Of a stretch of DNA of 64,000 nucleotides, positions 15,029 through 24,541 are shown in pieces. The notes below the pieces were generated by a model, which worked only from the letters and a program-made list of their open reading frames with translations, was not told the DNA's origin and ran no database searches. The first letter of the stretch is position 1. Every line of letters begins with the position of its first letter. The translations under genes were made by a program, and so were the position numbers. Where the stretch lies: positions 1 through 64,000 of the forward strand of contig CAYMOX010000007.1 in assembly GCA_964392245.1 (NCBI GenBank), given 5' to 3'. Origin of the DNA: JAAUUJ01 sp964392245 (lineage in GTDB: Bacteria; Cyanobacteriota; Cyanobacteriia; Thermostichales; Thermostichaceae).

Positions 15029-18000
15029 TTAGGAGGCAGATAGTAACCGTTCCCCTTTCAGCATGCGGGCTGCGGCACTCAACAGCTCTTCTTCCAGATA
15101 GGGTTTGGTAAAGTAGGCCGTGGCTCCCAGATCGCGGGCGGTCTGGCGATGGCGTTCTGCCCCTCGGGAGGTGAGCATGGCGATCGGTAGGTTCTGGAGG
15201 TTGTCATCTTCGCGAAGACGGGAGAGAAGCTCCAGCCCATCCATCCGCGGCATCTCGATGTCACAGAAGATAATGTCGCAGGGTAGGCCACCCCGGAGTT
15301 TTTCCCAGGCATCCTGACCATCCCGAGCCTGCTCGACGCGGTAGCCCACTTTATTAAAGGTCATGGAGAGAAGCTCCCGTACCGTGATCGAGTCATCGAC
15401 GATCAAGACGGTGGTTTGATGCTCCTGCTCAACCTCCACTGTCTCATCGCCACCATAGACAAAGTCACGTCGGGTTCGACCCTGGGCCATGTCCACCAGC
15501 TCAATGATGTCGGCAATGGGCAGAACCCGTCCGTTACCTAAAACGGTTGCCCCAGCAATTCCCGGCGGTTTTGACACAGGTCCGCGCAGCTGCTTGATGA
15601 CAATCTCTTGTTCTTCCACAAAGGTGTCCACCTGGAGGGCGACGTGCTGTCCGGCACTCTGCAGGATCACAATCGGGGTAATGCCTTCGTCCTGGGTAAT
15701 GCTGTAAACCTCAGCTCGACCGCGGTTGTGGAGACGGCTGTATCCCAGCAGATCGGAAAGGGGTTGGTAATGCAGGCGCTGATCCCGCCAGGGAATTGAA
15801 GGTCTGCCTTTATCATCCAGTTCGATCTCATCCTGAGGCACATCCAGCATTTCCTCCACACCATCGAGGGGAAAGGCAATCAGGGCCTTGTTGCTGACAC
15901 AGACCATGGCCTTGGAAATACTCAAGGTGAGGGGGAGGCGAATGGTGAAGGTTGTCCCCTGCCCTAGACTGGAATCCACCTGAATGCTGCCTCGCAGCTC
16001 GCTAATGTTGCGGCGAACCACATCCAGGCCTACACCGCGACCCGCCAGATCATCGACTTCCTCAGCACTCCGACCACTGAAGCCAGGGTGGAAGAGGATA
16101 TTAAACACCTCATCCTGATCCGCCTCCGCCGTTAATAAACCCAGGCCACAGGCTTTCTGCTTCACTTTCTCGACATTAATGCCACCCCCATCGTCACTGA
16201 CCACGATAATGGTTTGGTTGCCCTGGTAAAAGGCTTTGATCATGATCTTGCCTTCTGGGGACTTGCCCATCTGTCGACGCTGATCCGGGGATTCGATCCC
16301 ATGGACGAGGGCATTGTTCACCAGGTGAGTCATCGGGTCATAGAGTTCTTCCAGAATTGCCTTATCAATCGAAGTTTCTCGCCCTTCCACCATCAGGGTG
16401 GCCTGCTTTCCTGTCTTGATCGAGAGATCCCGGATCGCACGGGGAAGCCGATCGGCAATCTGAGAGAAAGGCACCATCCGTGCCCGATTGAGTCCCTCCT
16501 GCAGCTGCGTGGTGATCTGGCGGAACTGACGGGCAATTTGCTCCGCTTCATCGACCGCAAACTCAATGTCAGAGGAGGATTCACGGACCCTCACGATCAA
16601 CTCGATCATTTCTTGCGAGAGGGCGTGGAAGGCCGTAAAGCGGTCCATTTCCAGGGCATCAAATTTCTGGCCTGAGGAGTGGCCATTGCCATCGCCGGAG
16701 CTGGGGACCAGGGCCATTGAGCGTTCCGAGGCATCTCCGCGGCTGGGCAGTAGCGCCGTTTCTAAGAGCGAACGATCGTATTGATCCTGCATTCGCTGTC
16801 CCAACTCCGCCAGCTGTTGCACTCGTCCCAGCAAGCCATCCAGAAACTGACGCAAACGGCTATGGTTCTGCTCCATGCTGTTCCGATTCACCACCAGTTC
16901 TCCCACCAGGTTGTTGATGGAATCCAGGTGACGGACCTCAACCCGCATGGTCTGGTTGCTAAAGTTCCCTGTGCGGCGGGTGCTGCTAGCTGCAGGGGTC
17001 AGGGCCGGGGCAACCGTGATTCGGGGGCGGCTGGGGGCGGCAGGAACGAAACTGGCTACTGGAGTTGGGGGCAGAGGAGCCACTGGGGTGGAAAGATCTC
17101 CCAGAATTGCATCCAGTTCAGCCTCAAAGGTTGAAGCAGTTGGGGCTGGGGTACTGCTGGGTTGCTCAGGGGGGGCAGGAGCCTCTTCATCAAAGAGGGC
17201 AGCTAGATCATCAAGATTGGGGCCATCCTTTTCGGAAGCAGGAGTTGCCACTGCAGGCTCTTCATTGAAGAGAGCATCCAGCTCGTTTTCTAGATCCGCC
17301 AGTGAATCGGAGGTGTCGGTGCCCGTCTCGGGAGTTAAGGGTGTTCCCTCCGGTTCCAGGTTTAGGAACTGACTGAGCTCCTCCAGATCCACCTGCCCAT
17401 CGCCATCAGTATCCACAGCAGAGCGGGAGGAAGTGGAGGAAAGCAGAGCTAGATCTGGTTCTTCTTCATCTCCAAAGAGAGCATCCAGTTTGTCGAACTC
17501 CGCTTGAAAAGCCTCCTGTTCCTCAGCTGACTCCTGAGTGGGGGGAGGTGGAGTTAACAATGCTTCGGGAGCTGTACTCAGATCCGGCTCTGGGCTGGTA
17601 GGGGTAGATTCTGGGGCAGCATCGGCAAACAGGGCATCCAGATCAAAGGAATCTGAATCTTCAGCCGCCTCATGTTCATCTCCGAAAATGGTGGGCTCTG
17701 AGGGGGGTAACTCTTCGCCCAATAGATCCCCCAGATCGAGATCCGCCATCTCTGACTCGGTGCTGAAGGTAGCCTCCGCCTCAGGGGCTAAATCTTCGCC
17801 AAAGAGATCGCCCAGATCAAACCCTGCCATGTCCGACTCAGGTTCAGCAGAGGTGGCTGGTGCTTCTTCCAGAGGTTCGCCAAAGAGAGCTCCCAGATCC
17901 AGGTCATCTGCCGCTGCTTCATTGTCTCCTCCCTGGAGATCAGCGAGAAAATCATCAGCCCCCGACCCGAATAACAGATCCCCCAGATCCTCATCACCAG

Positions 18001-20668
18001 ATTCAGTGGTCATTGCTGGAGGTGTGGAGGCAACCATTGCCTGATCCTCCTCAATGCCAAACTGCGCCAGGGTATCTGCAGTGAACAGATCTTCAAAACT
18101 GAGCTCGGCATCGGTGCCAGCACTGGCTTCAGTAAAAGCTTCCTCAAATGTCAATGGGGCGGGAGATTCTCTGTCGCTTGAGGAGAAGAACTCTGCCGCC
18201 AACGTTTCATCTCCGTCCTCTAACCCGATACCCTGGCTGGCTTCTGCCTCTTCCTCTCCAAAGAGGGCACTCAGATCCAGATTATCTCCCTCCTCAGAAG
18301 GAGCAGAGGAGAAGGCGTCTTCCCATGCTGGCTCAACGGCTGCAGGTGGGTTCTCCGAAGCTGCAGAGACGGTTTGCTCAATCCCTGTAACTTCCGAAAA
18401 CAGCCTGACCAGATCCCCTTCGGCTTTAGCCTCGTTAATCCGCTGGCTGAGACCTACCTCCTCCGGCTCGTCCACGTCTGTAAAACTAAAGCCTGTGGCA
18501 CTGGGATCCAGGTCCTCTTCAATGGCCGCCAGCTCTTCTGCGTTGGTGAACAGATCCGCAAAGGCAAGTTCGTCATCATCCCCCAACTCCAGAGGTGTGA
18601 GGTCAAAATCGACCGCACTGACCCCCGCATCTGGGGTTTCTGCTGCTAACTCACGGCTATCTTCGTCGGTCAGCCAGTTGGACCAGAGAGGATCCTCACC
18701 GGCCATCTCAGGGGGCGAGAAAAGGCTATCTGCCCCTTCAAACTCTGTTCCCGTCGCTACCTCTTCGGTGCCCAGGAGAAGATCATCATACAGATCCGTT
18801 CCGGGCTGCTCCTCCCAAACAGTCTCTACCGATTCCAGCGAAACCTCAGCTGGACTCCCCGTCTCCTCAAACAGAGCCCCGAAGTCATCCGCCAGATCCG
18901 CACCTGCTTCCGCTGCTGTCATCTCCCAGGTGGGTTCGGCCAGGAGATCGTCCACCAGATCAGCAGGTTCTTCTGCCTCAGGGAAGATCACGGCAACTTC
19001 CATCAGAGAGCCCTCCAGGTCAGGTTCCTGCGGTTGAGCCTGAAGAGCCAGTAGCTCATCGGAGGCCTGAATGTTTTCAGGTTGTCCGGATTGCCAGAGC
19101 TGGTGACCTTGCTTGAGATCTCGCAGCACAGGTAAGGCCAGATCGCTTAGAGGCATCTCCAGTTGGGCCAGCCGCTCCTGCACCTGTTGAGTGAGCATCA
19201 CCCAGGTCATCACCCCAAATTCCTGGCCAATGGCTTGCAACCGTTGAATGGATTGCAGGAGTAGGGGGCGAGCTACCTGTGGATCGGGCTGCCGGAATTG
19301 CTCGAGCATCTGCCGCAGAAGCGCAGGAATGTCCTGGCTCAAGGCTGCTTGCAGATCGGCTTGATCCTCAGCTTCCAGTTGCAGGGCCATGTCAACCACA
19401 TCCCCACGCTGCAGCCGCTCAATGTAGGTTTCCGTCTCCGCAAATACGGGCTCCACCTGTTCCCAGATGGCCTCACCCTCCGCCTCTGGCAGATGCCCCA
19501 AATCCTGGACCCGTTGCAGCAGCTGGGCCAGTGCATCGTAGCCGCGCAGTAACAGGGTCTCTAGATGCTGATCCACAGGGATTTCCCCAGGATGACTGCG
19601 GAAAATGCTAAAGCTGTCCTCCAGGCGGTGGGCGGTTTTCTGAAGAGCTCCCAGTCCCAATTGGGCTGCTCCGCCTTTAATGGAGTGGGCTGCCCGGAAG
19701 AGATCGTTGATCAGCTCGGCATCCGCGACACTGGTCTTGAGGCTGAGCAGACCCTGCTCAATCGTTTGCAGATGCTCTCCAGCTTCTTCCAGAAAGAATC
19801 CCAGGATCCGCCGCTGGGCCTCTGTCATGGCCGGAGCTGGGGCTGTCGCCGGAGCGGGAGCTGGTGTGCTCAGGGCCTGGAGCTCTGTCGAAATCGCAAT
19901 CTGCTGCTCCTGACCCTGCAGCACGGCCTGTTGCGCTTGTTTCAGATCCCGCAGGGTGACCAGAGCGAGGTTACGCAGGTCATGGGCAGAGTTGGCAATG
20001 GCTTCATTCACCGCCTGAGTTAAAGATTGCCAGGCAGGCAGACGCAGGGTTACCCCTACTTCGAATAGCTGCCGTCCGATCTCCTGCAATTGATCCCGAA
20101 TCCCGGGTTTATCTCCTTGCTTGTACAGCTCCAGCATTTGCCGCAATAACTGGGGGACTCGCTCCCCCATTAGGGTTTGGCGTGGATCAGGAGCAGGGAT
20201 GGGGGCAGGGGCTGCACTGACCGTAGCTGGTGACTCCAGCTCACCCAGCAAATGATAGATGTGCGTCTCGGTCTCCGCAAACACTGGCTCCAACTCCGCC
20301 AGTGTGGTGTTGCCCATCTCCTCTGATAGTCCCTGCGGACCCTGGAGCTCCTCCAACAGCATCGAGAGGCTATCAAATCCCCTGAGTAGTAGGGTTTCCA
20401 GGTGCTGATCCACGGGGATACGTCCCTCTCGGGAACGGAAGATATTAAAGAAATCCTCCATCCGGTGAGCAATTCGCTGAATACTGGTGAGCCCAAGCAT
20501 GGCGGAGCCCCCCTTGATGGAGTGGGCAGCGCGGAACAGCTCGTTGATGAGCTCGGTATCCGCCATACTCTCCTTGAGGCTGAGCAACCCCTGCTCAATC
20601 GTCGTAAGATGATCACGAGCTTCCTCAATGAAATAGCCCATGATCCGCTGTTGCGCTTCTTGGTTCAT
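15029..20668 (-). CDS. Giant CheA-type hybrid histidine kinase of the Pil chemotaxis system (PilL-like)
   Basis: This 1879-residue kinase is very long for a CheA. Domains in order: Hpt 1 (residues 1-120, RAAHSIKGGSAMLG with His49); Hpt 2 (about 280-390, RAAHSIKGGAAQLG with His328), a clear duplication; a disordered acidic region of about 700 residues with repeated LF motifs (such as LGALFGEPLEE and LGDLFGEDLAP); an EF-hand-like loop at residues 1086-1097; a P3 dimerisation domain (about 1240-1400); an ATPase domain with N box HLVNNALVHG and G boxes DDGGGIN and GRGVGLDVV; a CheW-like domain; and a C-terminal receiver (VDDS, phospho-Asp in IIFCDIEMP at about 1801). It should take signals from the adjacent MCP through CheW and phosphorylate the CheY-like proteins to direct type IV pili. 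The gene ends the cluster, 187 bases after the MCP gene. Confidence 0.93.
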   Translation of the reverse strand: MNQEAQQRIMGYFIEEARDHLTTIEQGLLSLKESMADTELINELFRAAHSIKGGSAMLGLTSIQRIAHRMEDFFNIFRSREGRIPVDQHLETLLLRGFDSLSMLLEELQGPQGLSEEMGNTTLAELEPVFAETETHIYHLLGELESPATVSAAPAPIPAPDPRQTLMGERVPQLLRQMLELYKQGDKPGIRDQLQEIGRQLFEVGVTLRLPAWQSLTQAVNEAIANSAHDLRNLALVTLRDLKQAQQAVLQGQEQQIAISTELQALSTPAPAPATAPAPAMTEAQRRILGFFLEEAGEHLQTIEQGLLSLKTSVADAELINDLFRAAHSIKGGAAQLGLGALQKTAHRLEDSFSIFRSHPGEIPVDQHLETLLLRGYDALAQLLQRVQDLGHLPEAEGEAIWEQVEPVFAETETYIERLQRGDVVDMALQLEAEDQADLQAALSQDIPALLRQMLEQFRQPDPQVARPLLLQSIQRLQAIGQEFGVMTWVMLTQQVQERLAQLEMPLSDLALPVLRDLKQGHQLWQSGQPENIQASDELLALQAQPQEPDLEGSLMEVAVIFPEAEEPADLVDDLLAEPTWEMTAAEAGADLADDFGALFEETGSPAEVSLESVETVWEEQPGTDLYDDLLLGTEEVATGTEFEGADSLFSPPEMAGEDPLWSNWLTDEDSRELAAETPDAGVSAVDFDLTPLELGDDDELAFADLFTNAEELAAIEEDLDPSATGFSFTDVDEPEEVGLSQRINEAKAEGDLVRLFSEVTGIEQTVSAASENPPAAVEPAWEDAFSSAPSEEGDNLDLSALFGEEEAEASQGIGLEDGDETLAAEFFSSSDRESPAPLTFEEAFTEASAGTDAELSFEDLFTADTLAQFGIEEDQAMVASTPPAMTTESGDEDLGDLLFGSGADDFLADLQGGDNEAAADDLDLGALFGEPLEEAPATSAEPESDMAGFDLGDLFGEDLAPEAEATFSTESEMADLDLGDLLGEELPPSEPTIFGDEHEAAEDSDSFDLDALFADAAPESTPTSPEPDLSTAPEALLTPPPPTQESAEEQEAFQAEFDKLDALFGDEEEPDLALLSSTSSRSAVDTDGDGQVDLEELSQFLNLEPEGTPLTPETGTDTSDSLADLENELDALFNEEPAVATPASEKDGPNLDDLAALFDEEAPAPPEQPSSTPAPTASTFEAELDAILGDLSTPVAPLPPTPVASFVPAAPSRPRITVAPALTPAASSTRRTGNFSNQTMRVEVRHLDSINNLVGELVVNRNSMEQNHSRLRQFLDGLLGRVQQLAELGQRMQDQYDRSLLETALLPSRGDASERSMALVPSSGDGNGHSSGQKFDALEMDRFTAFHALSQEMIELIVRVRESSSDIEFAVDEAEQIARQFRQITTQLQEGLNRARMVPFSQIADRLPRAIRDLSIKTGKQATLMVEGRETSIDKAILEELYDPMTHLVNNALVHGIESPDQRRQMGKSPEGKIMIKAFYQGNQTIIVVSDDGGGINVEKVKQKACGLGLLTAEADQDEVFNILFHPGFSGRSAEEVDDLAGRGVGLDVVRRNISELRGSIQVDSSLGQGTTFTIRLPLTLSISKAMVCVSNKALIAFPLDGVEEMLDVPQDEIELDDKGRPSIPWRDQRLHYQPLSDLLGYSRLHNRGRAEVYSITQDEGITPIVILQSAGQHVALQVDTFVEEQEIVIKQLRGPVSKPPGIAGATVLGNGRVLPIADIIELVDMAQGRTRRDFVYGGDETVEVEQEHQTTVLIVDDSITVRELLSMTFNKVGYRVEQARDGQDAWEKLRGGLPCDIIFCDIEMPRMDGLELLSRLREDDNLQNLPIAMLTSRGAERHRQTARDLGATAYFTKPYLEEELLSAAARMLKGERLLSAS

Positions 20669-20855
20669 GACAGGAGTAACCTCCGCTGGCCCTCGGGTAT
20701 CTTTAACAGATTCAACGTGCTCTTGCCAGATACTAACTGATGGAGTTCAGAAAGCTTGGCTCATTTAGCTATTCGATCACCGTAGTGATGCAATTGTCGC
20801 TAGGATGCCCCGAGATCAGGCTGAGCTTTCTCGGGTTGCACAGGATGGCTTAGGT

Positions 20856-23480
20856 TTATTCATCACCCACACGGAATCGGCCCACTGAAGTCTGCAGCTC
20901 ACGGGCAATCGCCACCAGCTGCATCAGCGAAGAGGCCACCTTTTGAGATTCTTTTGAGGTCTCATTGGCGGTTAATTCCAGAGATTGCATCACATGCGCC
21001 ACGGAGCGGGACGTTTCAGTCTGTTGCACAGTGGCTTCCGAGATCGCTTTCACCAGACGGTCAATCCGGCGGCTGACCTCGATAATTTCATCCAGACTGT
21101 TCTTGGCTTGCTCTGCCCGGCGAGTCCCTTCAATCACCTGTTGGGTGCCTTCTTCCATAGCCGTCATCACCGTGCCGGTTTCTGACTGGATCTGGAGCAC
21201 GATCTGCTCAATCTCCTTGGAAGCCTTGGCCGCCCGATCCGCTAGCTGCCGCACCTCGTCTGCCACAATCGCGAAACCGCGACCCGATTCACCTGCCCGA
21301 GCCGCCTCAATACTGGCGTTCAAGGCCAGCAGGTTGGTACGGGAGGCAATCTGGGAGATCAAGGCCACAATCTTGGAAATTTCCTGGGAAGACTCCGCCA
21401 GACGCTTCACCTTGCGGGTGGTTTCGGCCACTGTCTCCCGAATCTCCAGGATACCGGCCACCGTCCGATCCACGGCTTCTCCACCCCGTTGGGCTGCCTG
21501 GGTTGCCTGGGCCGCCACGTCAGAAGCCTCACGGGCGTTACTGGCCACGTTTTGAATCGAGTCCGTCATCTCCTGCACGGAGTTGAGGGAGGCGGAGATA
21601 TCTTCGGCCTGGCGCAGGGCATCTGCCGACAAACTGCGGGCAAAGTCCTCATTCTGGTAGGCTGCGTCATTCACTGAGGTGGCTGCCTTCTTCACCTGGC
21701 TGACGATGTCCCGCAGACTGCGAATGGTGAGGTTAAAGGAGTCCGCCACAGCCCCAAGCACGTCAGCGGTCACTTCTGCCCGCACCGTCAGGTCACCTCG
21801 CGCCGCCCCTTCCACATCGTCCAGTAACCGGATCACCTGGCGCTGCAGGTCTTCTTTCGCTTGCCCCTGTTCGGCAGCCCGTTGCTGCAGCTCAGCGATG
21901 TTGGTTTCGATCGAGTGGATCATCTGGTTGAAGCTGTTCGCCAGCTTACCCAGCTCATCACTGGCCCCCACGGTTGCCCGCACACTGTAGTTGTTCTGGC
22001 TTAGGGAGGTAAAGTGACTCATCAGCTCGTTAGCGGTGCTGCGGGTGTGCTTGGCAACCGCACCTCCAAGGGCATAGCCAGTGCCGATCCCCGCCAGAGC
22101 CCCTCCCAGAAACCCAGTTATGGCTCGACCCATGGGAGAAGAGGTAAAGGGAGTCAAGTAAATCCCCAGACCCACACCCAGGCCTACCACACCCTGAACC
22201 ATTGAGACCATCAGGAGCTTGTTATCCACCGGTCGGTTCTGCAGCCAGGCGGGTCCCGTTTGGGTCATGGGTTGCAGGGTTGTGGAGCCCACAGGCATCT
22301 GCCCAGTCTTCGCAGAAGTTTCCAGCGGCGAAGCCACCACCGTTGAGGAGGCCCCAGCCAGTCCCCCCACCGTTGCCGGTGAGAGCATGGTGCCCATGCC
22401 GTCGTCATCCTGATCCGAGGTGATGAACAGTTCATCCAGCTGATCACCCCCCTCCATCGCCTCCAGTTCTTTGTCGACGTTCTCAAATTCATCCATATCA
22501 AACAGACTGGACCCGCCTTCAGGAGAGGCTGTTGCCATATCCTCTGGGGGAGGAATGGGTTCACTCAGAGGGCTGGCCAATTCCGTTGGGAAGCTGTCGG
22601 AAAAACCAGAGTCGCCAAAGTCAGGTTCATCGGGAGATAAAGTGGATTCCCCACTGAGAGCCATCTCCTGATCAAAGGTAAAATCATCGCCGCTGGCCAC
22701 CTGAGTCACCTGATCTAGATCCTCAGAAGCCGACATCTCAATGTCATCAAGGAAGCCAAAGTCATCTGAGCTGCCAGAATCCATGGGCTCGCCACCGATC
22801 TCGCCACCCCAATCTGTTACGCCAACACCGCCACCAGATTCCTTCGCAATCGCCATATCCAGATCCGCAAACGGATCATCTTCATCCTGTTCATCCAGAT
22901 CCACCCTGTGGCTGAAAGCTGCCGGGCTGGCGGGAGTAGGAGCCACCTCTTCGGGGATCTCCAGACCCGTCTCAAAGAGGTCTTCGAAGGGGTTATCCTG
23001 ATTAAACCCATCTTCCCCCAGGACCCCACCTTCGGAGGCAAAGGGATCATCTTCCCCAGAGAAGATGCTGTCCATATCGGCAAAGGGATCCTCCTCTTGG
23101 GCCGCAACCGGAGCCGTTGCCGGAGGATCCGACATGATAAACCCGGCACCAGCATAACTGCCACCGCTGTCTGGGGCCCCCAGGGGTGCCACATCCTCAA
23201 ACTCTGACAGTCCCATCTGCAGCTGTTCCAGGCCATTTTGCGCCGCCTGGATGTGGTCGGGATTGCCGCTGGTTTCCAGAACCTGCTGATAAATATTGCG
23301 GGCATCCTGCATTTGTCCCGCCTGCTGTTGAGCTGAGGCCAGCCACAGCTTTAGCTCTGAATCATCCGGTCGAGCAAGAGCGACCTGTTTAAAAAGCTGT
23401 ACAGCCTGTGTATAGTCGCCGTTCGCATAAGCTGCAATCGCTTTCTGATAATCTTTCTGGTAATCCGTGCTCGAAACCAT
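20856..23480 (-). CDS. pilJ: Methyl-accepting chemotaxis protein, PilJ-like
   Basis: This 874-residue protein is close in length and architecture to cyanobacterial PilJ. TPR-like helices come first (residues 5-80, AIAAYANGDYTQAVQLFKQ). An acidic linker (about 100-360) follows, with repeated DPFAD-type motifs. Two closely spaced membrane helices come next (about 423-470, VQGVVGLGVGLGIYL and TGFLGGALAGIGTGYAL) with almost no periplasmic part, then HAMP domains (about 475-610). The signalling tip contains ISQIASRTNLLALNASIEAARAG. The input is therefore likely cytoplasmic, through the TPR and linker, and not a periplasmic ligand. It is the third-last gene product before CheA in the cluster order PatA-like, receiver, receiver, CheW, MCP, CheA. 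Confidence 0.93.
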   Translation of the reverse strand: MVSSTDYQKDYQKAIAAYANGDYTQAVQLFKQVALARPDDSELKLWLASAQQQAGQMQDARNIYQQVLETSGNPDHIQAAQNGLEQLQMGLSEFEDVAPLGAPDSGGSYAGAGFIMSDPPATAPVAAQEEDPFADMDSIFSGEDDPFASEGGVLGEDGFNQDNPFEDLFETGLEIPEEVAPTPASPAAFSHRVDLDEQDEDDPFADLDMAIAKESGGGVGVTDWGGEIGGEPMDSGSSDDFGFLDDIEMSASEDLDQVTQVASGDDFTFDQEMALSGESTLSPDEPDFGDSGFSDSFPTELASPLSEPIPPPEDMATASPEGGSSLFDMDEFENVDKELEAMEGGDQLDELFITSDQDDDGMGTMLSPATVGGLAGASSTVVASPLETSAKTGQMPVGSTTLQPMTQTGPAWLQNRPVDNKLLMVSMVQGVVGLGVGLGIYLTPFTSSPMGRAITGFLGGALAGIGTGYALGGAVAKHTRSTANELMSHFTSLSQNNYSVRATVGASDELGKLANSFNQMIHSIETNIAELQQRAAEQGQAKEDLQRQVIRLLDDVEGAARGDLTVRAEVTADVLGAVADSFNLTIRSLRDIVSQVKKAATSVNDAAYQNEDFARSLSADALRQAEDISASLNSVQEMTDSIQNVASNAREASDVAAQATQAAQRGGEAVDRTVAGILEIRETVAETTRKVKRLAESSQEISKIVALISQIASRTNLLALNASIEAARAGESGRGFAIVADEVRQLADRAAKASKEIEQIVLQIQSETGTVMTAMEEGTQQVIEGTRRAEQAKNSLDEIIEVSRRIDRLVKAISEATVQQTETSRSVAHVMQSLELTANETSKESQKVASSLMQLVAIARELQTSVGRFRVGDE

Positions 23481-23637
23481 TGAGGTCCTCCCTTGCGCCG
23501 CTGTTCCAACTACACTATCGACTCGGATGTCTCTTCACCTGGCTCGTTCCACCGACGGGGTGAGTAACGAGATCAAGATTCCATCACCTTTGAATACACA
23601 ACACTCACAGTTTAGCTGTGTGCCCCTTGATGCATTC

Positions 23638-24156
23638 CTAAGCCGCCCAGCGGTTGGACCGGAGGATAGCCTCCTGATCAAGCAAAGGCAGGGTGGAGTG
23701 ACGATCTGAGAGAGCCCATTCCCCTCGGATAAAGGGCTGCATCACCTCCGACAGGTGGGGGCTTTGCCGCACAGTCTCGGTCTTCAACCACTCCATACCC
23801 ACAATTAAATCGACTGCTAACCCCATCAGCAAATCATCCGCCATCACGGCAATCACCGGGATCTCAGCCCGATCCGTATTCAGGGGCCCACTTTCCCCCA
23901 AAAACTGACCCAGGTCGGCCACCCAGATAATTTCACCCCGCAGATTGAGAGTCCCCAGGAGTAAGGAAGTGACATTGGGCATTGGGGTAATTTTCTCAGG
24001 CCCAATACTCATCACTTCAGCAACGGCAACAGCCGGTAAGGCCAGCTCCAACCCGGTTGCGATCTTGAATTTAAGAAAGAGTTCACCCTCTGGAGCCTCC
24101 AGTTCTTGAAGCTCCTGGGTTTCATCAGCCATGAGAAAGTTGAGATCACCGACCAT
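23638..24156 (-). CDS. pilI: CheW-like scaffold protein, PilI-like
   Basis: This 172-residue single-domain CheW protein couples the MCP to the CheA kinase in the signalling array. Visible family features are FLKFKIATGLELALPAVAVAEVM (beta strands of subdomain 1, about residues 27-50), ITPMPNVTSLLLGTLNLRGEI (the conserved NLRG turn, about 75) and a second barrel half ending in the ALS region. It starts 11 bases after the upstream receiver gene stop and is followed by a 157-base gap before the MCP gene. Confidence 0.92.
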   Translation of the reverse strand: MVGDLNFLMADETQELQELEAPEGELFLKFKIATGLELALPAVAVAEVMSIGPEKITPMPNVTSLLLGTLNLRGEIIWVADLGQFLGESGPLNTDRAEIPVIAVMADDLLMGLAVDLIVGMEWLKTETVRQSPHLSEVMQPFIRGEWALSDRHSTLPLLDQEAILRSNRWAA

Positions 24157-24167
24157 GACGGTTTGAT

Positions 24168-24536
24168 TTATCCTCTCAGTAACTGCTTAATCGTACCGAC
24201 GAGTTCCTGGGGTTGGAAGGGCTTGGCAATATAAGCATCAGCCCCCTGCCGAATTCCCCAGTAACGGTCAAATTCTTCCCCCTTCGACGAACACATGACA
24301 ATCGGCATGGCTTGAGTTGCGGGATCGGCCTTCAGGCGGCGGCAGACCTCGTACCCATTCATGCGGGGCATGACAATATCCAGAACCACCAGATCGGGCC
24401 TCTGGCCCTGAATCGCTTCGAGTGCCTCCACCCCATCACTGACGCTGGACACCTCCAGACCGCTCTCTTTCAGCAATCCAGAGATCATCTCCCGCTGAGC
24501 AGGACTATCTTCCACCACCAGCACTCGACTCCCCAT
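24168..24536 (-). CDS. pilH: CheY-like single-domain response regulator (PilH-type), copy 2
   Basis: This 122-residue receiver contains only the phosphoacceptor domain. The acidic pair is at VVEDSP (residues 7-12), the phosphorylatable Asp53 is in VVLDIVMPRMNGYEVC, and Lys is in AKPFQPQEL. It is closely similar to the receiver encoded five bases upstream, which indicates tandem duplication. In Pil systems such small receivers control pilus extension/retraction motors or act as phosphate sinks. Which of the two does which cannot be told from sequence. Confidence 0.9.
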   Translation of the reverse strand: MGSRVLVVEDSPAQREMISGLLKESGLEVSSVSDGVEALEAIQGQRPDLVVLDIVMPRMNGYEVCRRLKADPATQAMPIVMCSSKGEEFDRYWGIRQGADAYIAKPFQPQELVGTIKQLLRG

Positions 24537-24541
24537 GCTGC

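Noticed and set aside
18054..19037. A 327-codon plus-strand frame opposite the CheA acidic region
   Set aside because: It is Ser-rich low-complexity sequence produced by the codon pattern of the acidic repeats on the other strand. It has no domain, no ribosome site and no sensible composition.
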